This document shows, piece after piece, positions 54,236 to 63,954 of a stretch of 64,000 nt of DNA. The translations under genes and the position numbers were made by a program. The stretch covers positions 17,985 through 81,984 of the forward strand of contig JAEWOR010000045.1 of NCBI GenBank assembly GCA_023399595.1. Reading direction: 5' to 3'. The notes beneath the pieces are model-generated. The model saw only the letters and a list, made by a program, of their open reading frames with translations, searched no databases and was not told the origin of the DNA. The number at the start of each line of letters is the position of its first letter. Position 1 is the first letter of the stretch. This DNA is from Bacteroidota bacterium (GTDB taxonomy: Bacteria; Bacteroidota; Bacteroidia; Flavobacteriales; Weeksellaceae).

Positions 54236-56770
54236 TTAAGCGTTTTCTGTTTTTTCAGATTTTTTAGAAGCTTTTCCTTTCTTGCTAATTAAGCCATCTT
54301 TAGCATCATTAACATCTAAAATTACACTTTCGCCTTCAGTTAATTGTTTGTTCACCAACATTTCTGCTAATAAATCTTCAATATATTTCTGGATAGCTCG
54401 TTTTAGAGGTCTTGCTCCAAAATCTTTATCCCAACCTTTTTCGGTGATAAAATCTTTGGCGTCAGATGTAAGATCTACTTTGTAACCTAGTTTCTCTAAT
54501 CTTCCATACAATTTACCCAATTCAAGATCGATGATTTTTCTAATATCTGTTTGCTCAAGGCTGTTGAAGATAACAATATCATCAATTCTATTCAAAAATT
54601 CTGGCGAAAATGCTTTCTTCAAAGCACTTTCAATAGTTCCTCTCGCTCTGGAATCAGTGCTGCTTTTCTTAGCAGAAGTTCCAAATCCTACTCCATCTCC
54701 AAAATCTTTAAGATCTCTTGTTCCGATGTTGGAAGTAAGAATGATAATAGTATTTCTAAAATCTATTTTTCTACCCAAAGAATCGGTAACGTGACCTTCA
54801 TCTAAAATTTGCAATAAAATATTGAAAACATCAGGATGTGCTTTTTCAATTTCGTCTAAAAGCACCACTGCATAAGGTTTCCTTCTAACAGCTTCTGTTA
54901 ACTGACCTCCTTCTTCATAACCTACATATCCTGGAGGCGCTCCCACTAATCTGGAAACGGCAAATTTCTCCATATATTCACTCATATCGATTCTAATTAA
55001 AGCTTCATCTGAATCAAATAATTCGCGAGCCATTACTTTCGCCAACTCTGTTTTGCCAACCCCTGTTGTTCCAAGGAAAATAAAGGTTCCAATAGGTCTG
55101 TTTGGATCTTTAAGACCCGCTCTGTTTCTTTGAATAGCTTTCACTACTTTTTTAACAGCATCTTCTTGACCGATAACTTTACCATTGAGTTTATTGTCCA
55201 TTTGAGCCAATTTATCTAGCTCATTTTTACCCACTTTGGTTACAGGAACTCCACTCATCATAGAGACAACCTCGGCAACATTTTCTTCTGTTACCACTTC
55301 TTTTTTATCCTTAACATCTTTATCCCACTGTTCCTGAGCAGCATTTAACTCCATTTGAAGCCTTTCCTCTTCATCTTTTAGCTTTCTAGCTTCCAAATAA
55401 TCTTGGGCCTTTACCGCTTTTTGTTTAAGCTCTTTAACTTCCTCAATTTTCTTTTCAGACTCAATGATGATAGTAGGAACCTTCATGTTTTTAATGTAAA
55501 CACGAGAGCCCGCTTCATCCATCGCATCAATAGCTTTATCTGGTAAAAAACGATCTGTAATATATCTTGATGTTAAATTCACACAAGCTGCAATGGCTTC
55601 AGGTGTATAAGTAACATTGTGATGATCTTCATATTTATCTTTAATTTGATTCAAAATAAGCATGGTTTCTTCAACCGAAGTAGGTTCCACCATTACTTTT
55701 TGGAATCTTCTTTCCAAGGCTCCATCTTTCTCAATATACTGTCTGTACTCGTCTAATGTTGTAGCACCAATACATTGGATTTCGCCTCGTGCTAATGCAG
55801 GTTTAAACATATTGGAAGCGTCTAAACTCCCTGTAGAACTTCCCGCCCCAACAATGGTATGCAACTCATCAATAAAAAGAATGACGTCTCGGTTTTTTTC
55901 AAGCTCCGTCATTATAGCTTTCATTCTTTCCTCAAATTGTCCTCTGTATTTAGTTCCCGCAACAAGACTTGCCAAATCTAAAGTGATTACTCTTTTGCCA
56001 TACAAAACTCTAGAGACTTTTTTCTGTTGAATCCTCAATGCTAAACCTTCCGCAATAGCAGATTTACCAACACCTGGCTCACCAATAAGTAGCGGATTGT
56101 TTTTCTTTCTTCTGGAAAGAATTTGAGAAACTCTTTCAATTTCTTTCTCACGACCAATAACAGGATCTAGTTTTCCTTCTCTAGCCAACGTAGTAAGATC
56201 TCTCCCGAAATTGTCTAAAGTTGGTGTTTTGCTTTTCGCATTACCCAAATTTCCTGAAGGTCTTTTCATTTGACCAAAATCTTCTCTCTCTTCATCGTCA
56301 TCATAAGAACTCATCTTTGGAAACTGACCAGAGTTTTTAAGAAGCGTTGCATATTCTTTAGCAACACTCTCATAATCTACATCATAAGAGCTTAAAATAG
56401 TGGTTGTAGGGTCTTCAAATTTATAAAGAATACCCAATAGCAAATGAACAGTGTTTATTTCAGAACTTTTATATTGTCTGCATTCTAACTCAGCTCTTTT
56501 TATTGCTTGATCTGCCATCTTCGTGAAAGAAATATTAGCAGTTTCTTCTGCAAAAGGAGCTAATGCAGAGGTATTTAAAGATTCTATTTTTCTTTTAATT
56601 TGTGTAAGATCAACATTAAGATTTTGCAAAATTTCTTTTGCAGAGTTCTCCGTTTTTATAATTCCTAAAAGCAGATGCTCTGTATTGAGAAACTCACTTT
56701 TCAACCTTCTCGCTTCACTTTTACTCTGTTTGAATACTACATCCAAACCTTGTGAAAATTTATAATCCAT
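54236..56770 (-). CDS. clpC: ClpC-type AAA+ unfoldase
   Basis: An 844-residue ATPase subunit of the Clp protease. Two N-terminal Clp repeats (about 1-150), AAA-1 with GEPGVGKSA and VILFIDELHTIVGAG, a UVR/middle region (ELKQKAVKAQDYLEARKLKDEEE), and AAA-2 with GTTGVGKTELA and VVLLDEIEKAHPD. A VGFG loop (in GDGVGFGTSA) is the ClpP-docking site, so it partners ClpP; it may receive Aat-modified N-degrons. Confidence 0.95.
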   Translation of the reverse strand: MDYKFSQGLDVVFKQSKSEARRLKSEFLNTEHLLLGIIKTENSAKEILQNLNVDLTQIKRKIESLNTSALAPFAEETANISFTKMADQAIKRAELECRQYKSSEINTVHLLLGILYKFEDPTTTILSSYDVDYESVAKEYATLLKNSGQFPKMSSYDDDEEREDFGQMKRPSGNLGNAKSKTPTLDNFGRDLTTLAREGKLDPVIGREKEIERVSQILSRRKKNNPLLIGEPGVGKSAIAEGLALRIQQKKVSRVLYGKRVITLDLASLVAGTKYRGQFEERMKAIMTELEKNRDVILFIDELHTIVGAGSSTGSLDASNMFKPALARGEIQCIGATTLDEYRQYIEKDGALERRFQKVMVEPTSVEETMLILNQIKDKYEDHHNVTYTPEAIAACVNLTSRYITDRFLPDKAIDAMDEAGSRVYIKNMKVPTIIIESEKKIEEVKELKQKAVKAQDYLEARKLKDEEERLQMELNAAQEQWDKDVKDKKEVVTEENVAEVVSMMSGVPVTKVGKNELDKLAQMDNKLNGKVIGQEDAVKKVVKAIQRNRAGLKDPNRPIGTFIFLGTTGVGKTELAKVMARELFDSDEALIRIDMSEYMEKFAVSRLVGAPPGYVGYEEGGQLTEAVRRKPYAVVLLDEIEKAHPDVFNILLQILDEGHVTDSLGRKIDFRNTIIILTSNIGTRDLKDFGDGVGFGTSAKKSSTDSRARGTIESALKKAFSPEFLNRIDDIVIFNSLEQTDIRKIIDLELGKLYGRLEKLGYKVDLTSDAKDFITEKGWDKDFGARPLKRAIQKYIEDLLAEMLVNKQLTEGESVILDVNDAKDGLISKKGKASKKSEKTENA

Positions 56771-56927
56771 AATAATATCTCAATAATTTAATAAAGATAA
56801 ACATTATCCTTAATTATAAAGATAAGTTGCAAATATTTTACCAAAAAATTTTTAATGACTTTATGGCAGAAAAAAACTTCTTTATTACAAAGAAAATGAG
56901 TAAGTTTGCTCTCTTTTCTAAAGACTT

Positions 56928-57152
56928 ATGAATTCTGAAATTGCGACTTATATAGGCTATGCCGCTTCTTTTTTTATTGTGGCAAGTTTTATTCTAAAAG
57001 ATTTAAAAAAAATAAGAATTATAAACCTCATCGGATGTTTTTGTTTTGTGGTTTACGGATTTTTTAATTCTCCAACTCTTTGGCCTGTTATTATTCCTAA
57101 TGCATTTTTGTGTTTTATTCAATTGTATTATATACTGATCGATAAAAAATGA
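56928..57152 (+). CDS. YgjV-like small membrane protein
   Basis: A 74-residue protein of three hydrophobic helices (YIGYAASFFIVASFILKDLKKIRIINLIGCFCFVVYGFF, WPVIIPNAFLCFIQLYYIL), like the inner-membrane YgjV family. Function unknown. It shares ATGA with the glycosyltransferase start. Confidence 0.8.
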   Translation: MNSEIATYIGYAASFFIVASFILKDLKKIRIINLIGCFCFVVYGFFNSPTLWPVIIPNAFLCFIQLYYILIDKK

Positions 57153-58240
57153 AGAAGAAAATTTTAATAAGCGCCTTTAGCAATCTATATACCGATCAAC
57201 GAATTGAAAAAGTTTGTAAAACCCTCTATGATAACGATTATCCTATCGAACTGATTGGGCAAGATTGGGGGGGAGCAGGAAAAATGGAAAGACCATATCC
57301 TTTTTCGCAAATTCATCTTTCCTCAACAAGCTTAAAAACGGCTTATTTTGAATTCAATTGGAAACTTTATAAACAATTAAAAAAGAAAGCGGATAAAAAC
57401 ACTATTCTTCATGCCAATGATATTGATGCTTTGTTGCCGAATTATCTTATAGCAAAAAAATTAAATATTCCTTTGGTATTCGACAGCCACGAGATTTTTA
57501 CGGAAATGCCCGCAATTCAAGGAAAAACTTCTCAAAAACTTTGGCAAAAATTAGAAAGCTGGCTTCTTCCGAAAATGAAGTTTATGATGACGGAAAGCCA
57601 AAGCTATGCAGATTGGTTTAAAAATGCCTATGGCGTAAACTCAATAGTTGTAAGGAATATTCCTCGACAAATTCAAGAAGTTCTAGATTTCCCAGAAAAC
57701 AATCCTAAAATTATACTTTATCAAGGGGCAATTAATCCTTTTAGAGGTTTAGAGCAAGCCATTGTAGCGATGCATAATGTTGATGCCAAATTAGTTATTG
57801 CAGGAGATGGTCCTAAAAGAAAAGATTACGAAAACTTGGTAAAAAAAGAAAACTTAACTCATAAAGTTCAATTTTTAGGAAAATTAGTACCTACTGAACT
57901 GCGTAAAATTACCAAAACTGCTGATATGGGAATGAGTTTGGAGGAAAACGGTGGCGTAAGTTATTTGTATTCTCTTCCTAATAAAGTTTCGGATTATATT
58001 CAAGCGAGAGTTCCTTTGGTGATGATTAACTTCCCTGAAATGATGAGAGTTTACAATGATTTCAAAGTAGGTGAAATTATAAAAAACCACGATCCTAAAA
58101 CCATTGCCGAAGCCTTTACCAAGGTTTTAAATAATGGAAGAGCTTATTATTTACCAGAACTTGAAAAAGCATCCAAAGTTCTTTGTTGGGAAAACGAAGA
58201 ACAGAAAATTTTAGAATTATTTGCCAAGGCATCTCAATAA
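57149..58240 (+). CDS. Group 4 glycosyltransferase (GT-B)
   Basis: A 363-residue GT-B enzyme: N-terminal acceptor domain with HANDIDALLPNYLIAKK and DSHEIFTEMP, C-terminal donor domain with LYQGAINPFRGLEQAIVAM, VIAGDGPKR and the loop SLEENGGVSYLYSLPNK with the nucleotide-binding Glu. Probably adds sugars to surface polysaccharide. Overlaps the previous gene by 4 bp. Confidence 0.9.
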   Translation: MKKKILISAFSNLYTDQRIEKVCKTLYDNDYPIELIGQDWGGAGKMERPYPFSQIHLSSTSLKTAYFEFNWKLYKQLKKKADKNTILHANDIDALLPNYLIAKKLNIPLVFDSHEIFTEMPAIQGKTSQKLWQKLESWLLPKMKFMMTESQSYADWFKNAYGVNSIVVRNIPRQIQEVLDFPENNPKIILYQGAINPFRGLEQAIVAMHNVDAKLVIAGDGPKRKDYENLVKKENLTHKVQFLGKLVPTELRKITKTADMGMSLEENGGVSYLYSLPNKVSDYIQARVPLVMINFPEMMRVYNDFKVGEIIKNHDPKTIAEAFTKVLNNGRAYYLPELEKASKVLCWENEEQKILELFAKASQ

Positions 58241-58284
58241 TCATCCGTTGAAAATTGGTTATCTTTGCATAAAGATTTTTTGAA

Positions 58285-58704
58285 ATGACCATCAAAGAAA
58301 TACAGCAAGAAATAATTGATGAATTTGAATTCCTTGACGATTGGGAACAGAAATACGAATACATTATAGATTTAGGAAAACAACTAAAAGGTCTTCCTGA
58401 AGACAAAAAAATAGAAGAAAACCTCATTAAAGGTTGCCAAAGCAAAGTTTGGATTGATGCAGAATTTAAAAACGGTGAATTAATCTTTAATGCCGATTCA
58501 GACGGAATTCTCCCAAAAGGCATTGTAGCTTTACTAATGAGAATTTACAGCGGACATTCCACTCAAGAAATTTTAGATTCAGACTTTGATTTCATCGCTA
58601 AAATTGGCTTACAAGAATTCCTTTCTCCTTCTCGTGCTAATGGATTAATGGCGATGACTAAACAAATTAAATTTTACGCAGTTGCCTATCAATTAAAGTC
58701 GTGA
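58285..58704 (+). CDS. sufE: SufE-family sulfur acceptor
   Basis: A 139-residue SufE domain with the acceptor Cys in IKGCQSKVWIDA. It takes persulfide from SufS for Fe-S assembly. Stand-alone, without sufS nearby. The stop overlaps the next GTG. Confidence 0.9.
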   Translation: MTIKEIQQEIIDEFEFLDDWEQKYEYIIDLGKQLKGLPEDKKIEENLIKGCQSKVWIDAEFKNGELIFNADSDGILPKGIVALLMRIYSGHSTQEILDSDFDFIAKIGLQEFLSPSRANGLMAMTKQIKFYAVAYQLKS

Positions 58705-59678
58705 AAAAAATTTTAGCATACCGTTTTTCAGCTTTTGGGGATGTTGCCATGCTAGTTCCCGTTTTCAAGGAGTTTCTGGAACAAAATCTCTCTGCGGAAA
58801 TTCATTTTGTTTCTAGAAATAATTTCAAAGACCTCTTCAACGGAATTGAAAGAATCCATTTTATAGGCGTTAATTTTGACGATTACAAAGGGGTTCTGGG
58901 AATTAGAAAGCTCGGAAAAAAACTACTAAAAGACATTAAACCAGACTATGTAGCGGATTTACACGATGTAATTCGCTCTAAAATTCTTGATAAAATTTTC
59001 CAAAGGCATCATCTTAAAGTTTTTAAAATCAATAAAGGCAAAGAGGAAAAAGAAGAACTTACAGATATTTGGAATCTCAACAAAAAACCACTAAAAAGGA
59101 CCGTTGAAAGGTATGCAGATGTTTTTAGAGCAATGGGATTCCCCTTTGAACTGTCTCATCAACTTCGCCCTCAAAACTCTCAAAAATCAGGGATTGGGAT
59201 TGCTCCTTTTGCGCAACATAAAGGTAAAATGCTTCCTCTAGAGAAGTCTTTTGAAATGGCAAAAATTCTTTCCGAAGAACATCATTTATATTTCTTTGGT
59301 GGAGGAAAAGAAGAAGTAGAAATTCTTAATGTTTGGGAACAAAAAATTCCTAATTCTACTAATTTAGCAGGTAAACTTTCTCTAAAACAGGAATTAGAAA
59401 AAATTGGAGAGCTGGAAACTATGATTTCTATGGACTCCGCTAATATGCATCTTGCAAGTCTTATGGGAACTCGTTGCGTTTCTGTTTGGGGATCTACACA
59501 TCCTTATGCTGGTTTTTTAGGTTTCGGACAAAGTGAAAAAGATATTGTTCAGGTAAGTGATTTAACCTGCAGACCTTGTTCTGTTTTTGGTGATAAACCT
59601 TGCTATAGAGATGATTGGGCATGTTTAGAGGAAATAAAAATTCAGAAAATTATAGATTTGATATACAAAAAGGACTAA
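58701..59678 (+). CDS. Glycosyltransferase family 9 (heptosyltransferase-like)
   Basis: A 325-residue GT-B protein: AYRFSAFGDVAMLVPVFKEF at the N terminus, then GIAPFAQHKGKMLPLEKSFEMAKIL, ISMDSANMHLASLMGTRCVSVWGSTHPYAGF with the SANMHLA donor loop. Acts in LPS core assembly, specific sugar unknown. A GTG start overlaps sufE by 4 bp. Confidence 0.9.
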   Translation: MKKILAYRFSAFGDVAMLVPVFKEFLEQNLSAEIHFVSRNNFKDLFNGIERIHFIGVNFDDYKGVLGIRKLGKKLLKDIKPDYVADLHDVIRSKILDKIFQRHHLKVFKINKGKEEKEELTDIWNLNKKPLKRTVERYADVFRAMGFPFELSHQLRPQNSQKSGIGIAPFAQHKGKMLPLEKSFEMAKILSEEHHLYFFGGGKEEVEILNVWEQKIPNSTNLAGKLSLKQELEKIGELETMISMDSANMHLASLMGTRCVSVWGSTHPYAGFLGFGQSEKDIVQVSDLTCRPCSVFGDKPCYRDDWACLEEIKIQKIIDLIYKKD

Positions 59679-59725
59679 TATTAATTAATCCTTTTCTTTT
59701 TTATTCGAATTGAAAAATAAATCTT

Positions 59726-60781
59726 TTATTTATTTTTCAGAAAAGCATCCCAACCCTGAGCTGTAAGTGCAATAAGTTCATTACTTCCTCTTCCTACCAT
59801 ATAATTCCCTTCAGATTCTTCCACAACATGGCCAATAATGGTAAAATCTGGATGATTTTTAATTTTATTATATTCCTCCGCAGGAATGGTGAATAACAAT
59901 TCATAGTCTTCTCCTCCGCTTAATGCAGCCATTGTTGGATTTAAATTAAATTCATCGGCTGTAGTAATCATTAAAGTGTCCATCGGGATTTTATCTTCAT
60001 ACAAACGGAAACCTACTTTACTCTGATCGGAAAGATGCAGAATTTCTGAAGCCAGACCATCCGAAACATCAATCATAGAAGTAGGATGAATGTCTAATTC
60101 TTTCAAAGTTTTTTTAATATCTGTACGTGCTTCTGGCTTTAATTGACGCTGCAAAATATAATCATACCCTTCCATTTCTGGTTGCATATTAGGATTTGCA
60201 AGGTAAACCGCATGTTCTCTTTCCAAAATCTGAAGTCCTAAATAAGCTCCTCCCAAGTCACCCGAAACTACTAATAAATCTCCTTTTTGAGCCCCGCTTC
60301 TCTTTACAATTTCTCCCTTCTCTGCTAAACCAATAGCGGTAATGCTCATCACCAAACCAGCGTTAGAACTTGTAGTATCACCTCCCACTAAATCTACTTT
60401 ATAATGCGCACATGCCAATTGAATTCCAGCATAAATTTCCTCAAAAGCTTCCACAGGAAAACGGTTTGAAGCGGCAACAGATACTAAGATTTGTGTAGGG
60501 GTAGCGTTCATTGCAGCAATATCACTTAAGTTAACTACAACCGCTTTATACCCTAAATGTTTCAAAGGAACATAGCCTAAATTAAAGTGTACCCCTTCCG
60601 CCAAAACATCTGTGGAAACAACCACTTTTCTGCCTTCAGGATTAATAATTGCGGCATCATCTCCTACTGAAACTTCAGAAGAAGGATTGCTTAAACTAAA
60701 GTTTTCGGTTAAAAGTTTTATCAGACCAAATTCGCCCAATTGTGAAACAGGAGTGAGTTGTGGATTTTTATCTTCAAGCAT
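59726..60781 (-). CDS. thiL: Thiamine-monophosphate kinase
   Basis: A 351-residue PurM-like ATPase that phosphorylates thiamine-P to thiamine-PP. N-terminal GDDAAIINPEGRKVVVSTDVLAEGVHF (metal Asp), NLSDIAAMNATPTQILVS, VGGDTTSS, IDVSDGLASEI and LSGGEDYELLFTIP are all conserved. The next upstream gene (thioesterase) ends 11 bp before it. Confidence 0.95.
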   Translation of the reverse strand: MLEDKNPQLTPVSQLGEFGLIKLLTENFSLSNPSSEVSVGDDAAIINPEGRKVVVSTDVLAEGVHFNLGYVPLKHLGYKAVVVNLSDIAAMNATPTQILVSVAASNRFPVEAFEEIYAGIQLACAHYKVDLVGGDTTSSNAGLVMSITAIGLAEKGEIVKRSGAQKGDLLVVSGDLGGAYLGLQILEREHAVYLANPNMQPEMEGYDYILQRQLKPEARTDIKKTLKELDIHPTSMIDVSDGLASEILHLSDQSKVGFRLYEDKIPMDTLMITTADEFNLNPTMAALSGGEDYELLFTIPAEEYNKIKNHPDFTIIGHVVEESEGNYMVGRGSNELIALTAQGWDAFLKNK

Positions 60782-60792
60782 AATTTATAATC

Positions 60793-61290
60793 TTATTTTG
60801 TAAAAATACTAGGATCTACATTTTCATTACGGAAAGGCAAAGCTTTAATATCTTCCCTAGTCATCACTTTATGATTTTCTGTTTTGTATTCGTTCATCAC
60901 TTCCAAAATATCATCAGGCGGAGTGGTTGATTTTCTTAGCATTATATCTATCCAAACACCTGTTGCTTCAGCTGTTGCACAATGTGTTCCGTCTGGAAGG
61001 AAAAACTTATGCGAAAACTGATAAATACTGCCATCTTCAGCAAAACCATTAATTTCTACACTTACAATAACTTCTTGTCCGTAATAAATTTCTTTAAAAA
61101 AAGAAAATCTTTCGTGCAAAACAACTGGTCCAATACCCCAACGGTTTAGGGCGGCAAGACCCATTTTATTTTTTTCCATAAATGACATTCTGGCTTGCGC
61201 GCAGAACGCTACATAAGATGAATTGGCTAAATGACGGTTCGCATCAATATCGCTCCATCTCACTTCGGTTTTATGATAATATGTTGACAT
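60793..61290 (-). CDS. Acyl-CoA thioesterase (hotdog fold)
   Basis: A 165-residue thioesterase of the 4HBT type, with the catalytic-Asp motif WSDIDANRHLANSSYVAFCA, then the central helix and beta strands. It hydrolyses acyl-CoA; chain length unknown. A possible -7 box (TAAATTTG, 61320..61313) lies 23 bp upstream. Confidence 0.9.
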   Translation of the reverse strand: MSTYYHKTEVRWSDIDANRHLANSSYVAFCAQARMSFMEKNKMGLAALNRWGIGPVVLHERFSFFKEIYYGQEVIVSVEINGFAEDGSIYQFSHKFFLPDGTHCATAEATGVWIDIMLRKSTTPPDDILEVMNEYKTENHKVMTREDIKALPFRNENVDPSIFTK

Positions 61291-61375
61291 AATAATTTTT
61301 TAAAAATTTATGCAAATTTACGGATTAATCATCGGTTGAAAAAATCGTAATTTTATACCCTGAATAAAGACTAGA

Positions 61376-62581
61376 ATGCGAAAACATATTGTCATCATTG
61401 GTGGTGGAGCTGCAGGATTTTTTTGTGCTGCAAATATTGACGAAAAAAAATATTATATAACGATATTGGAACAAAATTCCGATGTTTTGCAGAAAGTAAA
61501 AATTTCTGGCGGTGGGAGGTGTAACGTTACCCACGCTTGCTTTGATCCGAGGGAGCTTACACAGTTTTATCCACGTGGGAATAAGGAATTACTGAGTGTT
61601 TTTAGCAAGTTTCAACCTGGTGATACTATGGATTGGTTTGAAAGCCGAGGTGTTACCTTAAAAATTGAAAAAGACAATAGAATTTTCCCTGAATCTAATT
61701 CTTCCCAATGCATTATTAATACTCTTGTTCATGAAGTTGAAGCTAAGAAATTTAGTATTAAAACACAATCTGTAGTAAAGGAAATTATTAAACATGATGA
61801 TTCTTTTGTAGTAAGAACCAACGCAGAAGAATTGAAAGCCGATTTTGTAGTGTACGCAACGGGAAGCGCTCCCAAATCTTTAAAAACTATAGAAAATTTA
61901 GGTCATACAATTATTTCTGCTGTTCCGTCATTATTTACATTTAATATTAAAGATCCTTTGTTAAAAGACTTACCTGGAACTAGTTTTTTATATGCGGAAG
62001 TGGGAATTCCAGAGCTCAAGCTAGAAGAAAGCGGACCATTGCTCATCACCCATTGGGGATTAAGCGGACCTGCAGTTTTAAAATTGTCGGCTTGGGGTGC
62101 AAGAAAACTTTCGGAGGTGAAATACCATTTCAAAATAGTGGTGAACTTTATTGGCACGAGCCAAGAAACTGCTGAAGAAGACTTTATTCAATATAAAGAA
62201 GAACATCCTAAAAAAACTATTGGACAGTCAAAAATTTATGATGTTACCAGCCGTTTTTGGAATAAAATATTAGAACTTTCAAAAATTAATCCTGAAAAGC
62301 AGATTTCACAAGTTTCTAAAAAAGAATATCTATCCATTTTACTGTGTCTTTGCAAACACGAAATGCAAGTGAACGGAAAATCTACATTTAAGGAAGAATT
62401 TGTAACCGCAGGAGGAGTTGATTTAAAAGAAATTAATTTTAAAACCATGGAAAGTAAAATTTTATCCAACCTTTATGTCGCTGGTGAAGTTCTGAATATT
62501 GATGCAGTAACGGGTGGATTTAACTTTCAAGCTTGTTGGAGTGAAGCATGGCTGATTGCACAGGACTTAAATTCAAAGTAA
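61376..62581 (+). CDS. HI0933/BaiN-type flavoprotein
   Basis: A 401-residue FAD-dependent oxidoreductase: N-terminal Rossmann IIGGGAAGFFCAAN, FAD motif KVKISGGGRCNVTHA, ATGSAPKSL, ALLITHWGLSGPAVL-like stretch (PLLITHWGLSGPA) and VAGEVLNIDAVTGGFNFQACWSEA near the end. Family function is unsettled. Confidence 0.93.
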   Translation: MRKHIVIIGGGAAGFFCAANIDEKKYYITILEQNSDVLQKVKISGGGRCNVTHACFDPRELTQFYPRGNKELLSVFSKFQPGDTMDWFESRGVTLKIEKDNRIFPESNSSQCIINTLVHEVEAKKFSIKTQSVVKEIIKHDDSFVVRTNAEELKADFVVYATGSAPKSLKTIENLGHTIISAVPSLFTFNIKDPLLKDLPGTSFLYAEVGIPELKLEESGPLLITHWGLSGPAVLKLSAWGARKLSEVKYHFKIVVNFIGTSQETAEEDFIQYKEEHPKKTIGQSKIYDVTSRFWNKILELSKINPEKQISQVSKKEYLSILLCLCKHEMQVNGKSTFKEEFVTAGGVDLKEINFKTMESKILSNLYVAGEVLNIDAVTGGFNFQACWSEAWLIAQDLNSK

Positions 62582-62602
62582 ATTTCAAAATCTTTTCTCA
62601 TA

Positions 62603-62631
62603 AAAAAACACACGCAAAAGGTGTGTTTTTT
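62603..62631. terminator. Bidirectional terminator after flavoprotein
   Basis: AAAAAACACAC-GCAAAAG-GTGTGTTTTTT stem between convergent genes. Confidence 0.85.
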
Positions 62632-62660
62632 AATTTCTTCAAACTTTAAATAAAAAGAAT

Positions 62661-63266
62661 TTACATTTTTTTCACTTTTATAGTGCAGCCAACAGCAACC
62701 GTTTTTGTGGTTTTTATTTTTTCACCCGCCAATAGTGCATTTACAGCATCTTGAACATAATATTCGGAAACATCATTCGGATCTTCATAATTGTTATCAA
62801 TAGCGCCTATATATTTTACAATATTTTTATTCCCTTCTTTTTGAAGAAGAAAAACATGTGGCGTTTTTGTAGCTCCATATTGAGGATAAATTTTCTGTCC
62901 TTCATCTACCAAATAAGGAAACGTAAAGCCTTTTTCTTTGGCTCTTGCAATCATTTCTTTAAAACCATCTTCAGGTTGTGCAGCAGGATTGTTAGGGTTA
63001 ATTGCAATTACAGGATAACCTTGTTCCTTGTATTTTTTATCCAATTCTATAATTCTGTTCTCATATTTTTTAGCGTATGGACAATGGTTGCAAGTAAAAA
63101 CAACAATAAAACCTTTTGCAGATGAATAATTGCTTAGAGAAACCATTTTACCATCTATATTTTTCAGTTTAAAATCTGTAGCAGCATCCCCTATTTTATA
63201 CTGAGCAGAAAATAAACCAGCACATCCAACAACAAATAACAATAAAAGTAATTTTAAATTTTTCAT
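62661..63266 (-). CDS. Exported thioredoxin-fold protein (AhpC/TSA-type)
   Basis: A 201-residue protein with N-terminal signal (hydrophobic run to VVGC or FSAQ; VVGC would fit a lipobox) and a redoxin domain: YKIGDAATDFKLKNIDGKMVSLSNYS, active pair in FTCNHCPYAKKY and a TPHVFLLQKEG cis-Pro. Periplasmic redox role probable. The next upstream gene encodes a TlpA-like protein 4 bp away. Confidence 0.88.
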   Translation of the reverse strand: MKNLKLLLLLFVVGCAGLFSAQYKIGDAATDFKLKNIDGKMVSLSNYSSAKGFIVVFTCNHCPYAKKYENRIIELDKKYKEQGYPVIAINPNNPAAQPEDGFKEMIARAKEKGFTFPYLVDEGQKIYPQYGATKTPHVFLLQKEGNKNIVKYIGAIDNNYEDPNDVSEYYVQDAVNALLAGEKIKTTKTVAVGCTIKVKKM

Positions 63267-63270
63267 GAGA

Positions 63271-63768
63271 TTAATTTTTAAAGTAAGTATTAATGGTTTT
63301 CAAAAGTTCATCTTGAGACATTTCGCCGTTATTAAAACTCACTTTTTTACCATTTTTATAAAACAATGTTACTGGGATTACGCCATCCCAATTTTCATCA
63401 AACCTAGGAATCCAAGTATTCATTCTTTTAATATCATCCAACAAAATGACTTCAGGTGTAAGATTTTTATTTTTAATGAAATTCAGAACTTTCTCTTTGT
63501 CATTTAGTCTGTCCAGTGATACCAAAAGCATCTTAAAATTTGGATTTTCTTTGAATTTTTTGTTCACTTCCATTAAGTGTGGAAGCTCTTTTACACAAGG
63601 CGCACATGTAGTGGACCAAAAATTTACGACCACAAACTCTGCTTTTTCATTTTTAATTTTATTCTCCAATTCTTCATATTTTATTACAGAAATATCTTTT
63701 TGAACTTGAGATTTCCCTATGATAAAGCAAAATAGAAATAATATTGAAAAAGTTTTAATCATACTCAA
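63271..63768 (-). CDS. TlpA-family thiol-disulfide reductase
   Basis: A 165-residue exported thioredoxin-like protein (signal MIKTFSILFLFCFIIGKSQ) with active site WSTTCAPCVKELPHL and a cis-Pro in GVIPVTLFY. It likely forms a pair with the downstream redoxin for periplasmic disulfide reduction. Confidence 0.9.
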   Translation of the reverse strand: MSMIKTFSILFLFCFIIGKSQVQKDISVIKYEELENKIKNEKAEFVVVNFWSTTCAPCVKELPHLMEVNKKFKENPNFKMLLVSLDRLNDKEKVLNFIKNKNLTPEVILLDDIKRMNTWIPRFDENWDGVIPVTLFYKNGKKVSFNNGEMSQDELLKTINTYFKN

Positions 63769-63954
63769 ATATAATTATTTAATATTTGAAGATAAGTTAA
63801 AGACATGTTAAACATTAAATTGCAAAAAAAATTGCAATTGTAGTAAAACTACTACAAAGAAATAAAATTGGCAGTTCTATCTTTGGGTTATTGAAATGGT
63901 AAAAACATTATAATACACAAACCAATTAATTAACCTTTTAAAAAATTTACAAAA